Shown in pieces: positions 15,400 through 23,516 of a stretch of DNA of 24,692 nt. Every line of letters begins with the position of its first letter. Position 1 is the first letter of the stretch. The position numbers and the translations under genes were made by a program. The notes beneath the pieces were generated by a model. It searched no databases. It saw nothing but the letters and a program-made list of their open reading frames with translations, and was not told the DNA's origin. The DNA is from Treponema sp. UBA1793. GTDB lineage: Bacteria; Spirochaetota; Spirochaetia; Treponematales; Treponemataceae. The stretch is from contig DCFX01000071.1 in assembly GCA_002314445.1 (NCBI GenBank), positions 1 through 24,692 of the forward strand, in the 5' to 3' direction.

Positions 15400-15840
15400 A
15401 TGATGAACGAACTTGAACTTTTGAATAACGTAATGGGTAATCTTTTTGACAATGATGCTGATTCCGGCTGCAATGTGTGCGGAACACCTGATGTTGATGT
15501 TAAAGAGACAAAAACAGAATATACACTTGAAATGGAACTGCCGGGTCGCACCGAAAAAGATGTAAACATTGAACTTGATCACGGAACGCTTACGATTTCT
15601 TCAATTAAAGAAGAAAAACACGAAGAGGAAACTCCGGAGAATGATTCTGCTGTAAAGGAAGAAAGTACATGGCTTATCCGTGAACGCAGGACAGATGCAT
15701 TTTCAAGGAAATTTACATTGCCGGATGATGTAAACTCAGAAGGCATCGCAGCTTCGTTCAAAAACGGTGTTCTCACCATTTCTCTCCCCAGGGCGGAAGC
15801 TGCTCTGCCAAAACGGATTGCAATAGAATCGGCAGCATAA
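15400..15840 (+). CDS. Hsp20 family small heat-shock protein
   Basis: 146 residues, the normal size. Small heat-shock proteins hold unfolding proteins without ATP. The alpha-crystallin domain runs from about 29 to 135: VDVKETKTEYTLEMELPG, DVNIELDHGTLTISS, FSRKFTLPDDV, and the signature ASFKNGVLTISLPR. The C-terminal IAI triplet (about 140-142) fits the I-x-I motif used in oligomer assembly. The N-terminal arm is short and has two Cys (CNVC). The ATG has TGGAGG seven bases before it. A sigma-54 promoter lies 65-80 bases upstream and a strong terminator follows, so the gene is monocistronic. Sigma-54 control of a small heat-shock protein suggests activation by a dedicated stress sensor. Confidence 0.92.
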   Translation: MMNELELLNNVMGNLFDNDADSGCNVCGTPDVDVKETKTEYTLEMELPGRTEKDVNIELDHGTLTISSIKEEKHEEETPENDSAVKEESTWLIRERRTDAFSRKFTLPDDVNSEGIAASFKNGVLTISLPRAEAALPKRIAIESAA

Positions 15841-15866
15841 AAAGCATCTGAAATAGAATCTTTACA

Positions 15867-15914
15867 ACAGTCCGTGTATACGCTGACAACAAAGCGTGCA
15901 CGGACTGTTTTTTT
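15867..15914 (+). terminator. terminator of hsp20
   Basis: ACAGTCCGTG (15867-15876) pairs with CACGGACTGT (15899-15908), with an inner CGCT/AGCG extension, followed by seven T. Strong intrinsic terminator. Confidence 0.85.
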
Positions 15915-15915
15915 A

Positions 15916-15944
15916 TTGACAAGTATAAAAAATTTATCTATAGT
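15916..15944 (+). promoter_or_regulatory. strong sigma-70 promoter of the large lipoprotein gene
   Basis: Perfect TTGACA (15916-15921), 17 bases, TATAGT (15939-15944), two bases after the hsp20 terminator T-run. The leader would be about 168 bases and includes a hairpin (ACAGAGA 16064-16070 with TCTCTGT 16080-16086) and AGGAG before the ATG. Confidence 0.65.
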
Positions 15945-15968
15945 ATAATAAAATTATCTAAAGTGTAA
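15934..15968 (+). repeat. direct repeat over the -10 of the lipoprotein promoter
   Basis: TTATCTATAGTATAA (15934-15948) and TTATCTAAAGTGTAA (15954-15968) match at 13 of 15 positions and are offset by exactly 20 bases, about two helical turns. The first copy covers the -10. This is what a repressor site would look like; it could also be a duplicated -10 region. Confidence 0.4.
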
Positions 15969-16118
15969 CAATAAAAAAAGTTTATTCTTTAATGTATTTT
16001 ATATTTTTGACATATTTTACATTTTTGATTTTTACACATTAGTTTATATCCACAGTGGTAATAACAGAGAGAGTACTTTTCTCTGTGAGATATATTTTTT
16101 CGATTTCAGGAGAAACAA

Positions 16119-17888
16119 ATGAAAAAATTTAAAAGTCTGCTTATTGCAAGCGCAGCAGTCGGACTACTGTTGTCAGGATGCCAGATGAACACAGATCCTA
16201 CAACGGAAACGGTCATTGAATCAGCAGTGTATGCGTCTTTGGCGGCGGTGTCATCCGGTAATTCTATACTGGCAGCACCGGTTGGTAGTACAATTTCCGA
16301 TACACAATACGAAGTGACTTTTGACGGCGGCGTCACCATGTCAAATTCTTTCCGGAATTTCCTGTACGAATCCAAACTTTCCGGTAATGACATCACAGAT
16401 GTAAGTTCTTACTTCAGCGTTTCTCTGGGCGACGTATCAGGATATTCCGTTAAAATGACGTCATCCGATATAGGCAGCTCAGATATAATCAGCGGTCAGT
16501 ATTTTTATTTCCACCTTTATTCGGCAGACGACAGCATGATCTCAGCAGCCGCATTTACATCAGGATATATCCGTGTAACGCTGACAGGAGCTGCACTTGA
16601 AAACAATAACGGGAAAGGACTTACGACGGGATACAGCAAGAAGGCAACATATGCAGTCGGACAGTATGCCTATGTCACACAGAACAGCATTGCATATACG
16701 CACAATAATACATTATTCAAAAACACAGTTACCGTTGTGCTCAACGACAGCTTGAATGTTACCGACTGGCATTCTGAAAACGGCTATCCGAAAAGCGACA
16801 AAGTATCAGGATGGCTTACACTTCCCAACGTGACAGATGCAAAAATCATGTCTGAATCAGTTTCCACAACAAATCTTTCTCACGATACCATTACGTATGT
16901 CATTTCAGGTTCCACGTCAAACACGCTGGTTGATACAAGCGAGATAAAACTTTCAATTCCGTCTGAATATCTGGTGTACTATTCACAGTACAGCAAAACT
17001 GCAACTGTACCTCTTGCATCAAGCCTTACATCTTCTGTAATGACAATCCCATCCGCAGCTGAATGGTGCTTCATCAATCCGTACGTCGACTGGAACACAG
17101 ACTCTTACATCACCCTCTCAGGTACAACAACGTACAACGACACAGCAACAATTACTGCAACCGGTGACACATTTAAGGCGTCTACTGCAACAGGAACAAT
17201 AACACCGGCATTTACATTCTATGATGCAAAAGGAAACGAAACATCAGATATTACCTTCGTTTCATCAAAATGGACAGCAACTGCAGATGCTTCCTATGGC
17301 ACGCTTTCATATCAGATAAAAGCAGCCAAAAACTCTACTTCCGCGAATACGTATTATGCTCTTGTTACTTTTGATAAAAGTACACTTACAAATAATGAAA
17401 TTTCGCCTGTTACAGTCGGTTCTTACAAACTCTACATTACAAAAGCCGAGAAAAATATAAGTATCGGAACAACCATTGCTATCTCAGAAAGTTCCAATAC
17501 AGACATAACAAGCGGTACAGAACTGGGATCGTTTACTATTACACTTCCGGATGCACTGGACAACGAACTTACTGCACAAAAAATCTACGGAAACAGCAGT
17601 AACGATTATTTCACAATGGCATATTACGGAACGGCATTTGCCGGAACGGATCTTGCCAGCGGAACGGGTATGACAATCACCGGAAAAATTACGACATCTT
17701 CAACAACAGCAACTGTCACACTGTACGCATCGGGGACAACGAAAACAAACGCTGAATCCGCAAAGCTTTACAGCGGAACTTCAGCACCTCTGTATCTGAC
17801 TCTCACCGATGCAGGTATTTCTGCATTCGGTCTTGACAGCGGGATTACAAAAGAATTCTTAGTCGGTACAATAACACTCACCGACTAA
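16119..17888 (+). CDS. large Ser/Thr-rich surface lipoprotein, unknown function
   Basis: 589 residues. The lipoprotein signal is clear: MKKF, a hydrophobic core, and the lipobox LLLSGC, with the modified Cys at 21. The mature protein is rich in Ser, Thr, Tyr and Asn, and looks like successive beta-sandwich modules (for example YEVTFDGGVTMSNSF, YIRVTLTGAALENNNGKGL, TITLSGTTTYNDTATITATG, GSFTITLPDALDNELTAQK). No helix-rich region, catalytic motif or recognised family. Its build suits an adhesin or a structural outer-membrane protein, which is inference. It has its own strong promoter with a repeat over the -10, AGGAG eight bases before the ATG, and a terminator. The promoter strength suggests an abundant or tightly switched product. 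Confidence 0.8.
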   Translation: MKKFKSLLIASAAVGLLLSGCQMNTDPTTETVIESAVYASLAAVSSGNSILAAPVGSTISDTQYEVTFDGGVTMSNSFRNFLYESKLSGNDITDVSSYFSVSLGDVSGYSVKMTSSDIGSSDIISGQYFYFHLYSADDSMISAAAFTSGYIRVTLTGAALENNNGKGLTTGYSKKATYAVGQYAYVTQNSIAYTHNNTLFKNTVTVVLNDSLNVTDWHSENGYPKSDKVSGWLTLPNVTDAKIMSESVSTTNLSHDTITYVISGSTSNTLVDTSEIKLSIPSEYLVYYSQYSKTATVPLASSLTSSVMTIPSAAEWCFINPYVDWNTDSYITLSGTTTYNDTATITATGDTFKASTATGTITPAFTFYDAKGNETSDITFVSSKWTATADASYGTLSYQIKAAKNSTSANTYYALVTFDKSTLTNNEISPVTVGSYKLYITKAEKNISIGTTIAISESSNTDITSGTELGSFTITLPDALDNELTAQKIYGNSSNDYFTMAYYGTAFAGTDLASGTGMTITGKITTSSTTATVTLYASGTTKTNAESAKLYSGTSAPLYLTLTDAGISAFGLDSGITKEFLVGTITLTD

Positions 17889-17949
17889 TGCTTTTGGAAA
17901 GGAATGCATAAAAAAATTAAATAACTAAAATAGTTAGAATTAAAAATAA

Positions 17950-17996
17950 ACCTTCCGGTAACCGGACAAACTCCGGCTGCAGGAAGGTATTTTTTT
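17950..17996. terminator. bidirectional terminator, lipoprotein gene and metH
   Basis: ACCTTCC (17950-17956) pairs with GGAAGGT (17982-17988); an inner CCGGA/TCCGG stem adds stability; seven T follow (17990-17996). Read on the minus strand the hairpin also ends in a T-rich tail, so it can stop metH transcription as well. Confidence 0.75.
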
Positions 17997-18056
17997 GTTT
18001 TATAAAACCATGCTGCCTGAAAACTGACAGTCTTCCAGCTTTGCGGTCGTCCCTGT

Positions 18057-20771
18057 TTATACGGCAGAAAACACTGACTGCGCATACTTTACGGTGGCCA
18101 TGGCATCTTTTCCGTAAAAATCCGCGTGTATCATGTCGGCATATTCCTGCGTCATAACGGCGCCGCCGACGCAGACTTTTGCCCACGGAGCTTTCTGACG
18201 GAGCTGCCGTATTGTTTCCTCCATGCTTGGAACGGTTGTCGTCATAAGGGCGGACAGGCCGACAAGCATGACGTGATCCTGTATACACCTCTCAACGATT
18301 GTTTCCGGAGGCACATCTTTTCCCAAATCAAGTACGGTAAAATCGTAGTTTTCAAGGAGCACCTTTACGATATTTTTGCCGATATCGTGAATGTCTCCCT
18401 TTACAGTCGCAACAATAATCATACCACGGCTCTTTCCCTGCGTTCCGGTTTTAGCAAGATGTTCTTTTATAACTGAAAACGCAGCAGCGGCTGCATCCGC
18501 ACTCATAAGCAGCTGGGGAAGATACACTTTTTTTGCTTCAAATCCTTTTCCCACCACATCGAGTGCCGGTATAAGTTCGCCGTCGATTATGGCAAGCGGA
18601 GCCGTCGTCTTAATAAGTTCCTTCGTGTATGCAGACGCTTCTGCTTTGAGACCCCGGATAATTGCGTGCTTCAATGGAGAGTCTTCAGGCTGCACGCCAT
18701 TTCCTGATACGGGAGCACCGCTGCCGTCCGTACCCGGCTGTTTTGTTCCTGCAGAAGGTCGTCCGGCAGATGACAGACATGAAACCACGTCAGAAGCAAC
18801 CGTTCCGCCTGTTGCAGCGGCTGCCAGCGATGCAATCTGCCGGAGGGCGGCAAGCTGCGCGTCAGTTCCGGCAGGGTGTACCGATTCTTCTTTTTCCGCA
18901 GCATATTTTTCCGCAAACGAAATATACCTGGCACACTGTGGATCGTGACCGCTTAAAACACAGTAACAGGCGTATGCCTTCTGCATTTCCGCGGAAAGGG
19001 GATTCATGATTGCCGCACTCAGACCGTTCTGCATCGCCATTGTAAAAAATGCCGCAGTCACAAATTCGCGTTCCGGCAGGCCGAACGACACATTCGATAC
19101 GCCGAGAATCGTATTACCGCCTGCGTCGTGAATGGCACGGACTGTTTCCAGTGTTGCCGGAGGTGCTTTGTCGTCGGAACTGACGGCCATTGCAAGAGGA
19201 TCAATAATAATATCCTTTCTGCTGATACCGTAGCGCGCCGCAGTATCGTACAGCTTTTTAACAATTGCAAGCCGCCCTTCCGCAGTTTCCGGAATACCGG
19301 CCTCGTCTATCGTGAGCGCGACAACGACACCGCCGTATTTTTTTACGAGCGGAAAGACTTCCTGCATGGATTCCTGTTTTCCGTTTACGGAATTGATGAG
19401 CGCTTTACCATTGTACCGGCGGAGCGCCGCTTCCATAACGGCAGGGCTTGAAGTGTCAATCTGGAGCGGCAGGGCTGATACAGATTGCAGTTCACCCGTG
19501 ACAGTGACCATCATTTTTTTCTCGTCGATTTCAGGAAGTCCGACGTTCACGTCGAGTACGTGCGCTCCTTTCGATTCCTGCTCAAGTCCCTGCGAAATAA
19601 TATACGGAATGTCGTTAGAGCGGAGCGCTTCCTTGAATTTCTTTTTGCCGGTGGGATTAATCCGCTCGCCTATAAGAACAGGAGCATAGTTCCCCCCGAT
19701 ATGCACAGTATGCGTATACGACGCGATAACTGAATCGTTTTTTTCCGTAACGGGAGATGCCTTTCTATTCTGAAGCGCATTCACCATCCGGCAGATATAC
19801 TCAGGATTCGTACCGCAGCAGCCGCCGAGCAGATCCGCTCCTGATTCCGCTATCTGCGTCATAATCTGAGCAAACCTCTCCGCCGGTACATCATAGACTG
19901 TCTTTCCGCCTTCCGAACGGGGAAGACCAGCATTCGGATTTACAATGACGGGAATACTTGCGGCTGCCGTAAGACGGGGAACAAGAGGCGCCATCTGTTC
20001 AGGTCCAAGCGAACAATTCATGCCGAACGCATCAACGCCGAGCCCTTCAAGGACTGCAGTCATCGTTTCCGGGTCGGCCCCGGTTAGGAGGCGGCCGCTT
20101 TCGTCGTACACGGTCGTTGCAAATATCGGAATATCAAGATTCAGCTCTTCGCGCACTTCCTTTGCAGCAAGAACAGCGACCTTTGCTTCGTAACAGTCGT
20201 TCATCGTTTCTATCAGCACCGCATCAACACCGCACGGAAGACCGGCCCGGAAGGTCTGCTTGAACAGGGAGACTGCGTCCTCAAAATCAAGGTCGCCCAT
20301 AGGACGCAACAGCTTTCCGCACGGGCCGATGTCGAACGCAATATAATGAGGGCACTGAGCAGGAACAATTCCGTCCGGAACAAGATGCGCCGCGCGAAGT
20401 CCCGCAAGCTCGTCTTCGGACAGTATTTCACTTTCAATTTTACTGCGTGCCTTCTGTGCGTTCGCAACGGCGGCCTTTACAACTTCTTCAAGACTGCCGG
20501 ATGCGGAAAGCACACGGGACGCCGCTCCCCCGCCTGCATGCGCCGGAAATTTTGTGCTGAATGCGCCGAATGTGTTTGTCTTAACAATATTCGCACCGGA
20601 TCGGAAATAGGCATAATGCAGATTAACAATTTCATCGGGATGGGTAATGTTCCAGCGTTCGGGAAGCTCCCCGGGAATAAGCCCGCGGGACTGCAGCACA
20701 GAGCCTGTGGCACCGTCAAAAAAAAGCAGCTGCCTGCCGAGAAGTGACTGTATTGAAGGTCTCGTATTCAT
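18057..20771 (-). CDS. metH: cobalamin-dependent methionine synthase, no reactivation domain
   Basis: 904 residues from the ATG at 20771. MetH moves a methyl group from methyltetrahydrofolate to homocysteine through cobalamin. Homocysteine domain: FFDGATGSVLQSRGL, with zinc ligands Cys253 (GMNCS) and Cys318/Cys319 (GGCCGT). Pterin domain: VLIGERINPTGKKKFKEAL. Cap and B12 domains follow, with the cobalamin ligand His795 in DIHDIG and the later VGLSALMTTT and VGGAVM strands. The chain ends after the B12 domain, so the SAM-dependent reactivation domain of long MetH (about 1200 residues) is absent. A Gly/Ser/Pro-rich linker (about 670-710) precedes the cap. An in-frame ATG at 20876 is rejected because the family starts at MNTR, 10 bases after a -10. 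Confidence 0.93.
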   Translation of the reverse strand: MNTRPSIQSLLGRQLLFFDGATGSVLQSRGLIPGELPERWNITHPDEIVNLHYAYFRSGANIVKTNTFGAFSTKFPAHAGGGAASRVLSASGSLEEVVKAAVANAQKARSKIESEILSEDELAGLRAAHLVPDGIVPAQCPHYIAFDIGPCGKLLRPMGDLDFEDAVSLFKQTFRAGLPCGVDAVLIETMNDCYEAKVAVLAAKEVREELNLDIPIFATTVYDESGRLLTGADPETMTAVLEGLGVDAFGMNCSLGPEQMAPLVPRLTAAASIPVIVNPNAGLPRSEGGKTVYDVPAERFAQIMTQIAESGADLLGGCCGTNPEYICRMVNALQNRKASPVTEKNDSVIASYTHTVHIGGNYAPVLIGERINPTGKKKFKEALRSNDIPYIISQGLEQESKGAHVLDVNVGLPEIDEKKMMVTVTGELQSVSALPLQIDTSSPAVMEAALRRYNGKALINSVNGKQESMQEVFPLVKKYGGVVVALTIDEAGIPETAEGRLAIVKKLYDTAARYGISRKDIIIDPLAMAVSSDDKAPPATLETVRAIHDAGGNTILGVSNVSFGLPEREFVTAAFFTMAMQNGLSAAIMNPLSAEMQKAYACYCVLSGHDPQCARYISFAEKYAAEKEESVHPAGTDAQLAALRQIASLAAAATGGTVASDVVSCLSSAGRPSAGTKQPGTDGSGAPVSGNGVQPEDSPLKHAIIRGLKAEASAYTKELIKTTAPLAIIDGELIPALDVVGKGFEAKKVYLPQLLMSADAAAAAFSVIKEHLAKTGTQGKSRGMIIVATVKGDIHDIGKNIVKVLLENYDFTVLDLGKDVPPETIVERCIQDHVMLVGLSALMTTTVPSMEETIRQLRQKAPWAKVCVGGAVMTQEYADMIHADFYGKDAMATVKYAQSVFSAV

Positions 20772-20781
20772 GATAGCCAGG

Positions 20782-20810
20782 AGTATACCGTATTTCCGGC
20801 GGCTTTCCAA
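20782..20810 (-). promoter_or_regulatory. metH promoter, nearly leaderless
   Basis: TTGGAA (20810-20805), 17 bases, TATACT (20787-20782), then ten bases to the ATG at 20771. The leader would be only about 3-4 bases and no ribosome site precedes the ATG. I see no cobalamin or SAM riboswitch, and there is no room for one. Confidence 0.5.
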
Positions 20811-20833
20811 CAAGAAGGAAAGCGGTATCGTGC

Positions 20834-20885
20834 AATGTAAGGGGATGTAACGTTGGAATGTACGGGAGTCTGACATTGCAATGTA
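20834..20885. repeat. ATGTA repeats and 12-bp palindrome between metH and hsdM
   Basis: AATGTA-type words occur at 20834, 20845 (ATGTAA), 20857 and 20880. The last belongs to the perfect palindrome ACATTGCAATGT (20873-20884). They lie upstream of both the metH promoter and the sigma-54-like site at 20912, so they may be activator sites for either. Confidence 0.35.
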
Positions 20886-20911
20886 TGCCTTAGCAGTAGT
20901 AAACTGTATTG

Positions 20912-20927
20912 TGGCTTACCAGTTGCA
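20912..20927 (+). promoter_or_regulatory. possible sigma-54 promoter upstream of hsdM
   Basis: TGGCTT (20912-20917), five bases, TTGCA (20923-20927). GG and GC have the correct ten-base spacing and the -12 is perfect, but the -24 lacks the AC of TGGCAC. It competes with the extended -10 at 21015. Confidence 0.3.
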
Positions 20928-21011
20928 GCGTTATGATACCAGAATACTACCATACAGCTGATTTTGTAATATATAAAAGAAGTAAATTACCCGAACAAAA
21001 ATGGCGAAATA

Positions 21012-21020
21012 TGGTATACT
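21012..21020 (+). promoter_or_regulatory. extended -10 promoter of hsdM
   Basis: TG-G-TATACT (TGn at 21012-21014, hexamer 21015-21020). The -35 is weak (CGAACA at 17 bases). The leader would be about 40 bases and includes AAAGGA seven bases before the ATG at 21068. Confidence 0.45.
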
Positions 21021-21067
21021 GATAAATTGTACTTCATAAATCGAAAATAGGCACAAAGGACTTTGCT

Positions 21068-23516
21068 ATGGCAGTTAAAAAATCAGAATTATACAGCTCT
21101 CTCTGGGCAAGCTGCGACAAGCTGCGCGGCGGCATGGATGCTTCGCAATATAAAGACTACATTCTCACGCTTTTATTTATAAAATATGTTTCGGACAAGT
21201 TCAAGGATGAACCGTACGGTGCGATTGTAATTCCCCCGAAGTCGAGTTTTGAAGACCTAGTTGCATTAAAAGGGAAAAAAAATATCGGAGAGGAAATTGA
21301 CAAGCTGATAGCAAGGATTGCGGAAGCAAACAATCTTACCAATGTTATCAACAATGCACATTTTAACGATGAAGCAAAACTTGGCAAAGGACAGGAAATG
21401 GTTGATAAGCTTACCGACCTTATTGCAATCTTCCAGCGGCCTGAGTTGAATTTTAAGAATAACAAAGCGGATGATGACGACCTTATCGGCGATGCATACG
21501 AGTTTCTTATGCGCAACTTTGCTACGGCAAGCGGAAAGAGCAAAGGACAATTTTACACGCCTGCGGAAGTTTCGCGTATCCTGGCAAGAGTAATAGATGT
21601 AGCGGACTGTAAAAACAAAAATGCCACCATCTATGATCCCGCATGCGGGTCAGGTTCGCTTCTGATACGGGCTGCAAATGAAGCTCCGTTCCCTCTTGCC
21701 ATTTACGGTCAGGAAAAAGACGGTTCCACTGCAGGTCTTGCCAAGATGAATCTGGTACTGCACAACAAAGCGGAAGGCGAAATTGCCGCAGATAATACAT
21801 TCTCGAATCCGTTTTACCGGAATGATTCCGATGACGATCAGCTTCGACAGTTCGATTATGTGGTAGCCAACCCTCCGTTCTCCATGAAAAACTGGAAAGA
21901 CGGCTTAAAAGAATTCGGGCGGTTTGACGATTACGGTGACCGACCGCCGGAAAAGAACGGCGATTATGCGTGGCTTCTCCATATCATAAAATCGATGAAA
22001 AATAATACCGGTAAAGCGGCAGTTATTCTTCCGCATGGTGTTTTATTCCGCGGTAACGCAGAAGAGACGATCCGGAAAAATATTATCGACCGTCATCTTA
22101 TAAAAGGAATCATCGGACTTCCTGCAAATCTCTTCTATGGTACCGGTTCCAGCCTGTATCATCGTGCTGGACAAAGAACATGCGGCAGACGGAACGGGCA
22201 TCTTTATGATTGATGCAAGCCGCGGATTTATAAAGGACAAAGACAAGAACAGGCTCCGGGAACAGGATATTTATAAGATTGTTACAGCATTCGGCACGAT
22301 GCATGAGATAAAAGGATTTTCCCGCTTTGTTCCGGATGATGAAATCGTTGTAAAAAATGCCTATAATCTGAACATACCGCGCTATATCAGCTCAGGAGAA
22401 AAAGAAGATCAGCAGAGTATTGCAGCCCATCTATACGGCGGAATACCGCAGGATGACATCGATTCAATTCCTGAATTCTGGGACGTGTTTCCGGATCTGA
22501 AAAAGAAACTTTTCAAAAAGTATGCAAAAGGTTTTCTCAAGCTCGCTGTTGACAGGGATGCTGTTCATGCGGCAATCTGCGGAAATGCGGAATTTGCCGA
22601 ATACAATGATACAGTAACAAAAACGTTTGAAGACTGGAAGGTATTTTCAGAGCCTAAACTTACAAAACTGAAACGAACCGATTCCAACAAAAAACTGATT
22701 GGGCAGCTTTCGGAAAAACTGGTGGAACTGTATGAGCCGGTCGTACTCCTTGACAAGTACGACGTGTACCAGGTACTGCTTGCATACTGGAATGAAACGA
22801 TGAATGACGACGTGCTGCTCATCATTCAGGATGAAAAAGGATATGGAGTTGCACGGGAGACGGAAGACATTACCGAAGAAATTAAAAACGGTAAAAACAA
22901 AGGCAAATATAAAGTCGTCGGCTGGGAAGGGAAATTAATCCCTCAGAAGCTGGTACGTGATGTATTCTTTGGAGAAGAAGTTTCGGAGATTGCGGCCAAA
23001 GAAAATGAAGTTGCGCAGAAAGAGGCGGACCGTGACGAATTTGTCGAAAATAATTCCGATGATGACGGGTACCTGGGCGACTATGCCGACGACGACAAAA
23101 AAATAGACGATAAAGAAGTTGAGTCCCGCGTAAAACAACTGAAGAAACAGAACGATAAACCTGACTCCGCTGAGTACAACGTGCTCAGCACATATGTTGC
23201 GTATACGAACGATATAAAGAACCTGAACAGGGAAATCAGTGCGCGTAAGAAAAAACTTGATGAAAAATGCCGTGAACGCTACAGTAAATTTACAGAACAG
23301 GAAATAAAGGATCTGCTGGTACATAAAAAATGGTATGCTTCATTGCAGGATGGTATTCAGAACCTCTATGTAACGGCGGCAAATAACCTTTCCAAACGGA
23401 TTGTCGAACTTGCTGAGCGGTATGAAAACACCCTTACGGAACTGACGCAGCAGGAACATGATCTGGAATGCAAAGTCACAGCTCATCTGAAGGAAATGGG
23501 ATTTACGTATGAATGA
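21068..23516 (+). pseudogene. hsdM: type I restriction-modification methyltransferase HsdM, frameshifted
   Basis: Two frames together encode one long HsdM of about 815 residues. HsdM methylates adenine in the site chosen by HsdS. The first frame (21068-22147) holds the helical HsdM N-domain (SLWASCDKLRGGMDASQYKDYILTLLF split over residues 10-36), the target-gene motif GQFYTPAEVSRIL, SAM motif DPACGSGSLLI (190-200) and catalytic NPPF (268-271). At 22148 one base must be skipped: frame one reads GTGSSLYH and then goes off-family, while the next frame reads PACIIVLDKEHAADGTGIFMIDASRGF and continues to 23516. Relatives read GTGIPACI, so two bases of the Ile codon are probably missing. The C-terminal part is an acidic loop and a coiled coil. 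It overlaps the next gene by eight bases. Confidence 0.8.

Noticed and set aside
16007..16035. Second promoter (TTGACA at 16007) for the lipoprotein gene
   Set aside because: No acceptable -10 lies at 16-18 bases. The upstream promoter at 15916 is far better.
18391..18948. 185-residue plus-strand frame inside metH
   Set aside because: It is the antisense shadow of a GC-rich Ala-coding region; it has no ribosome site and a Ser/Ala/Pro composition.
20772..20876. 35-residue N-terminal extension of MetH
   Set aside because: It would cover the metH promoter and upstream repeats, and no MetH family sequence resembles it.
20772..21067. Cobalamin or SAM riboswitch before metH
   Set aside because: The promoter lies 10 bases before the ATG, so there is no leader to hold one, and I recognise no B12-box sequence.
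22139..22160. Programmed +1 frameshift in hsdM
   Set aside because: No slippery sequence, rare codon or stop codon is seen at the shift site. A two-base deletion explains it more simply.
22137..23516. The second hsdM frame as an independent gene
   Set aside because: It starts in the middle of a conserved HsdM block and has no ribosome site. Both frames join into one family-length protein.
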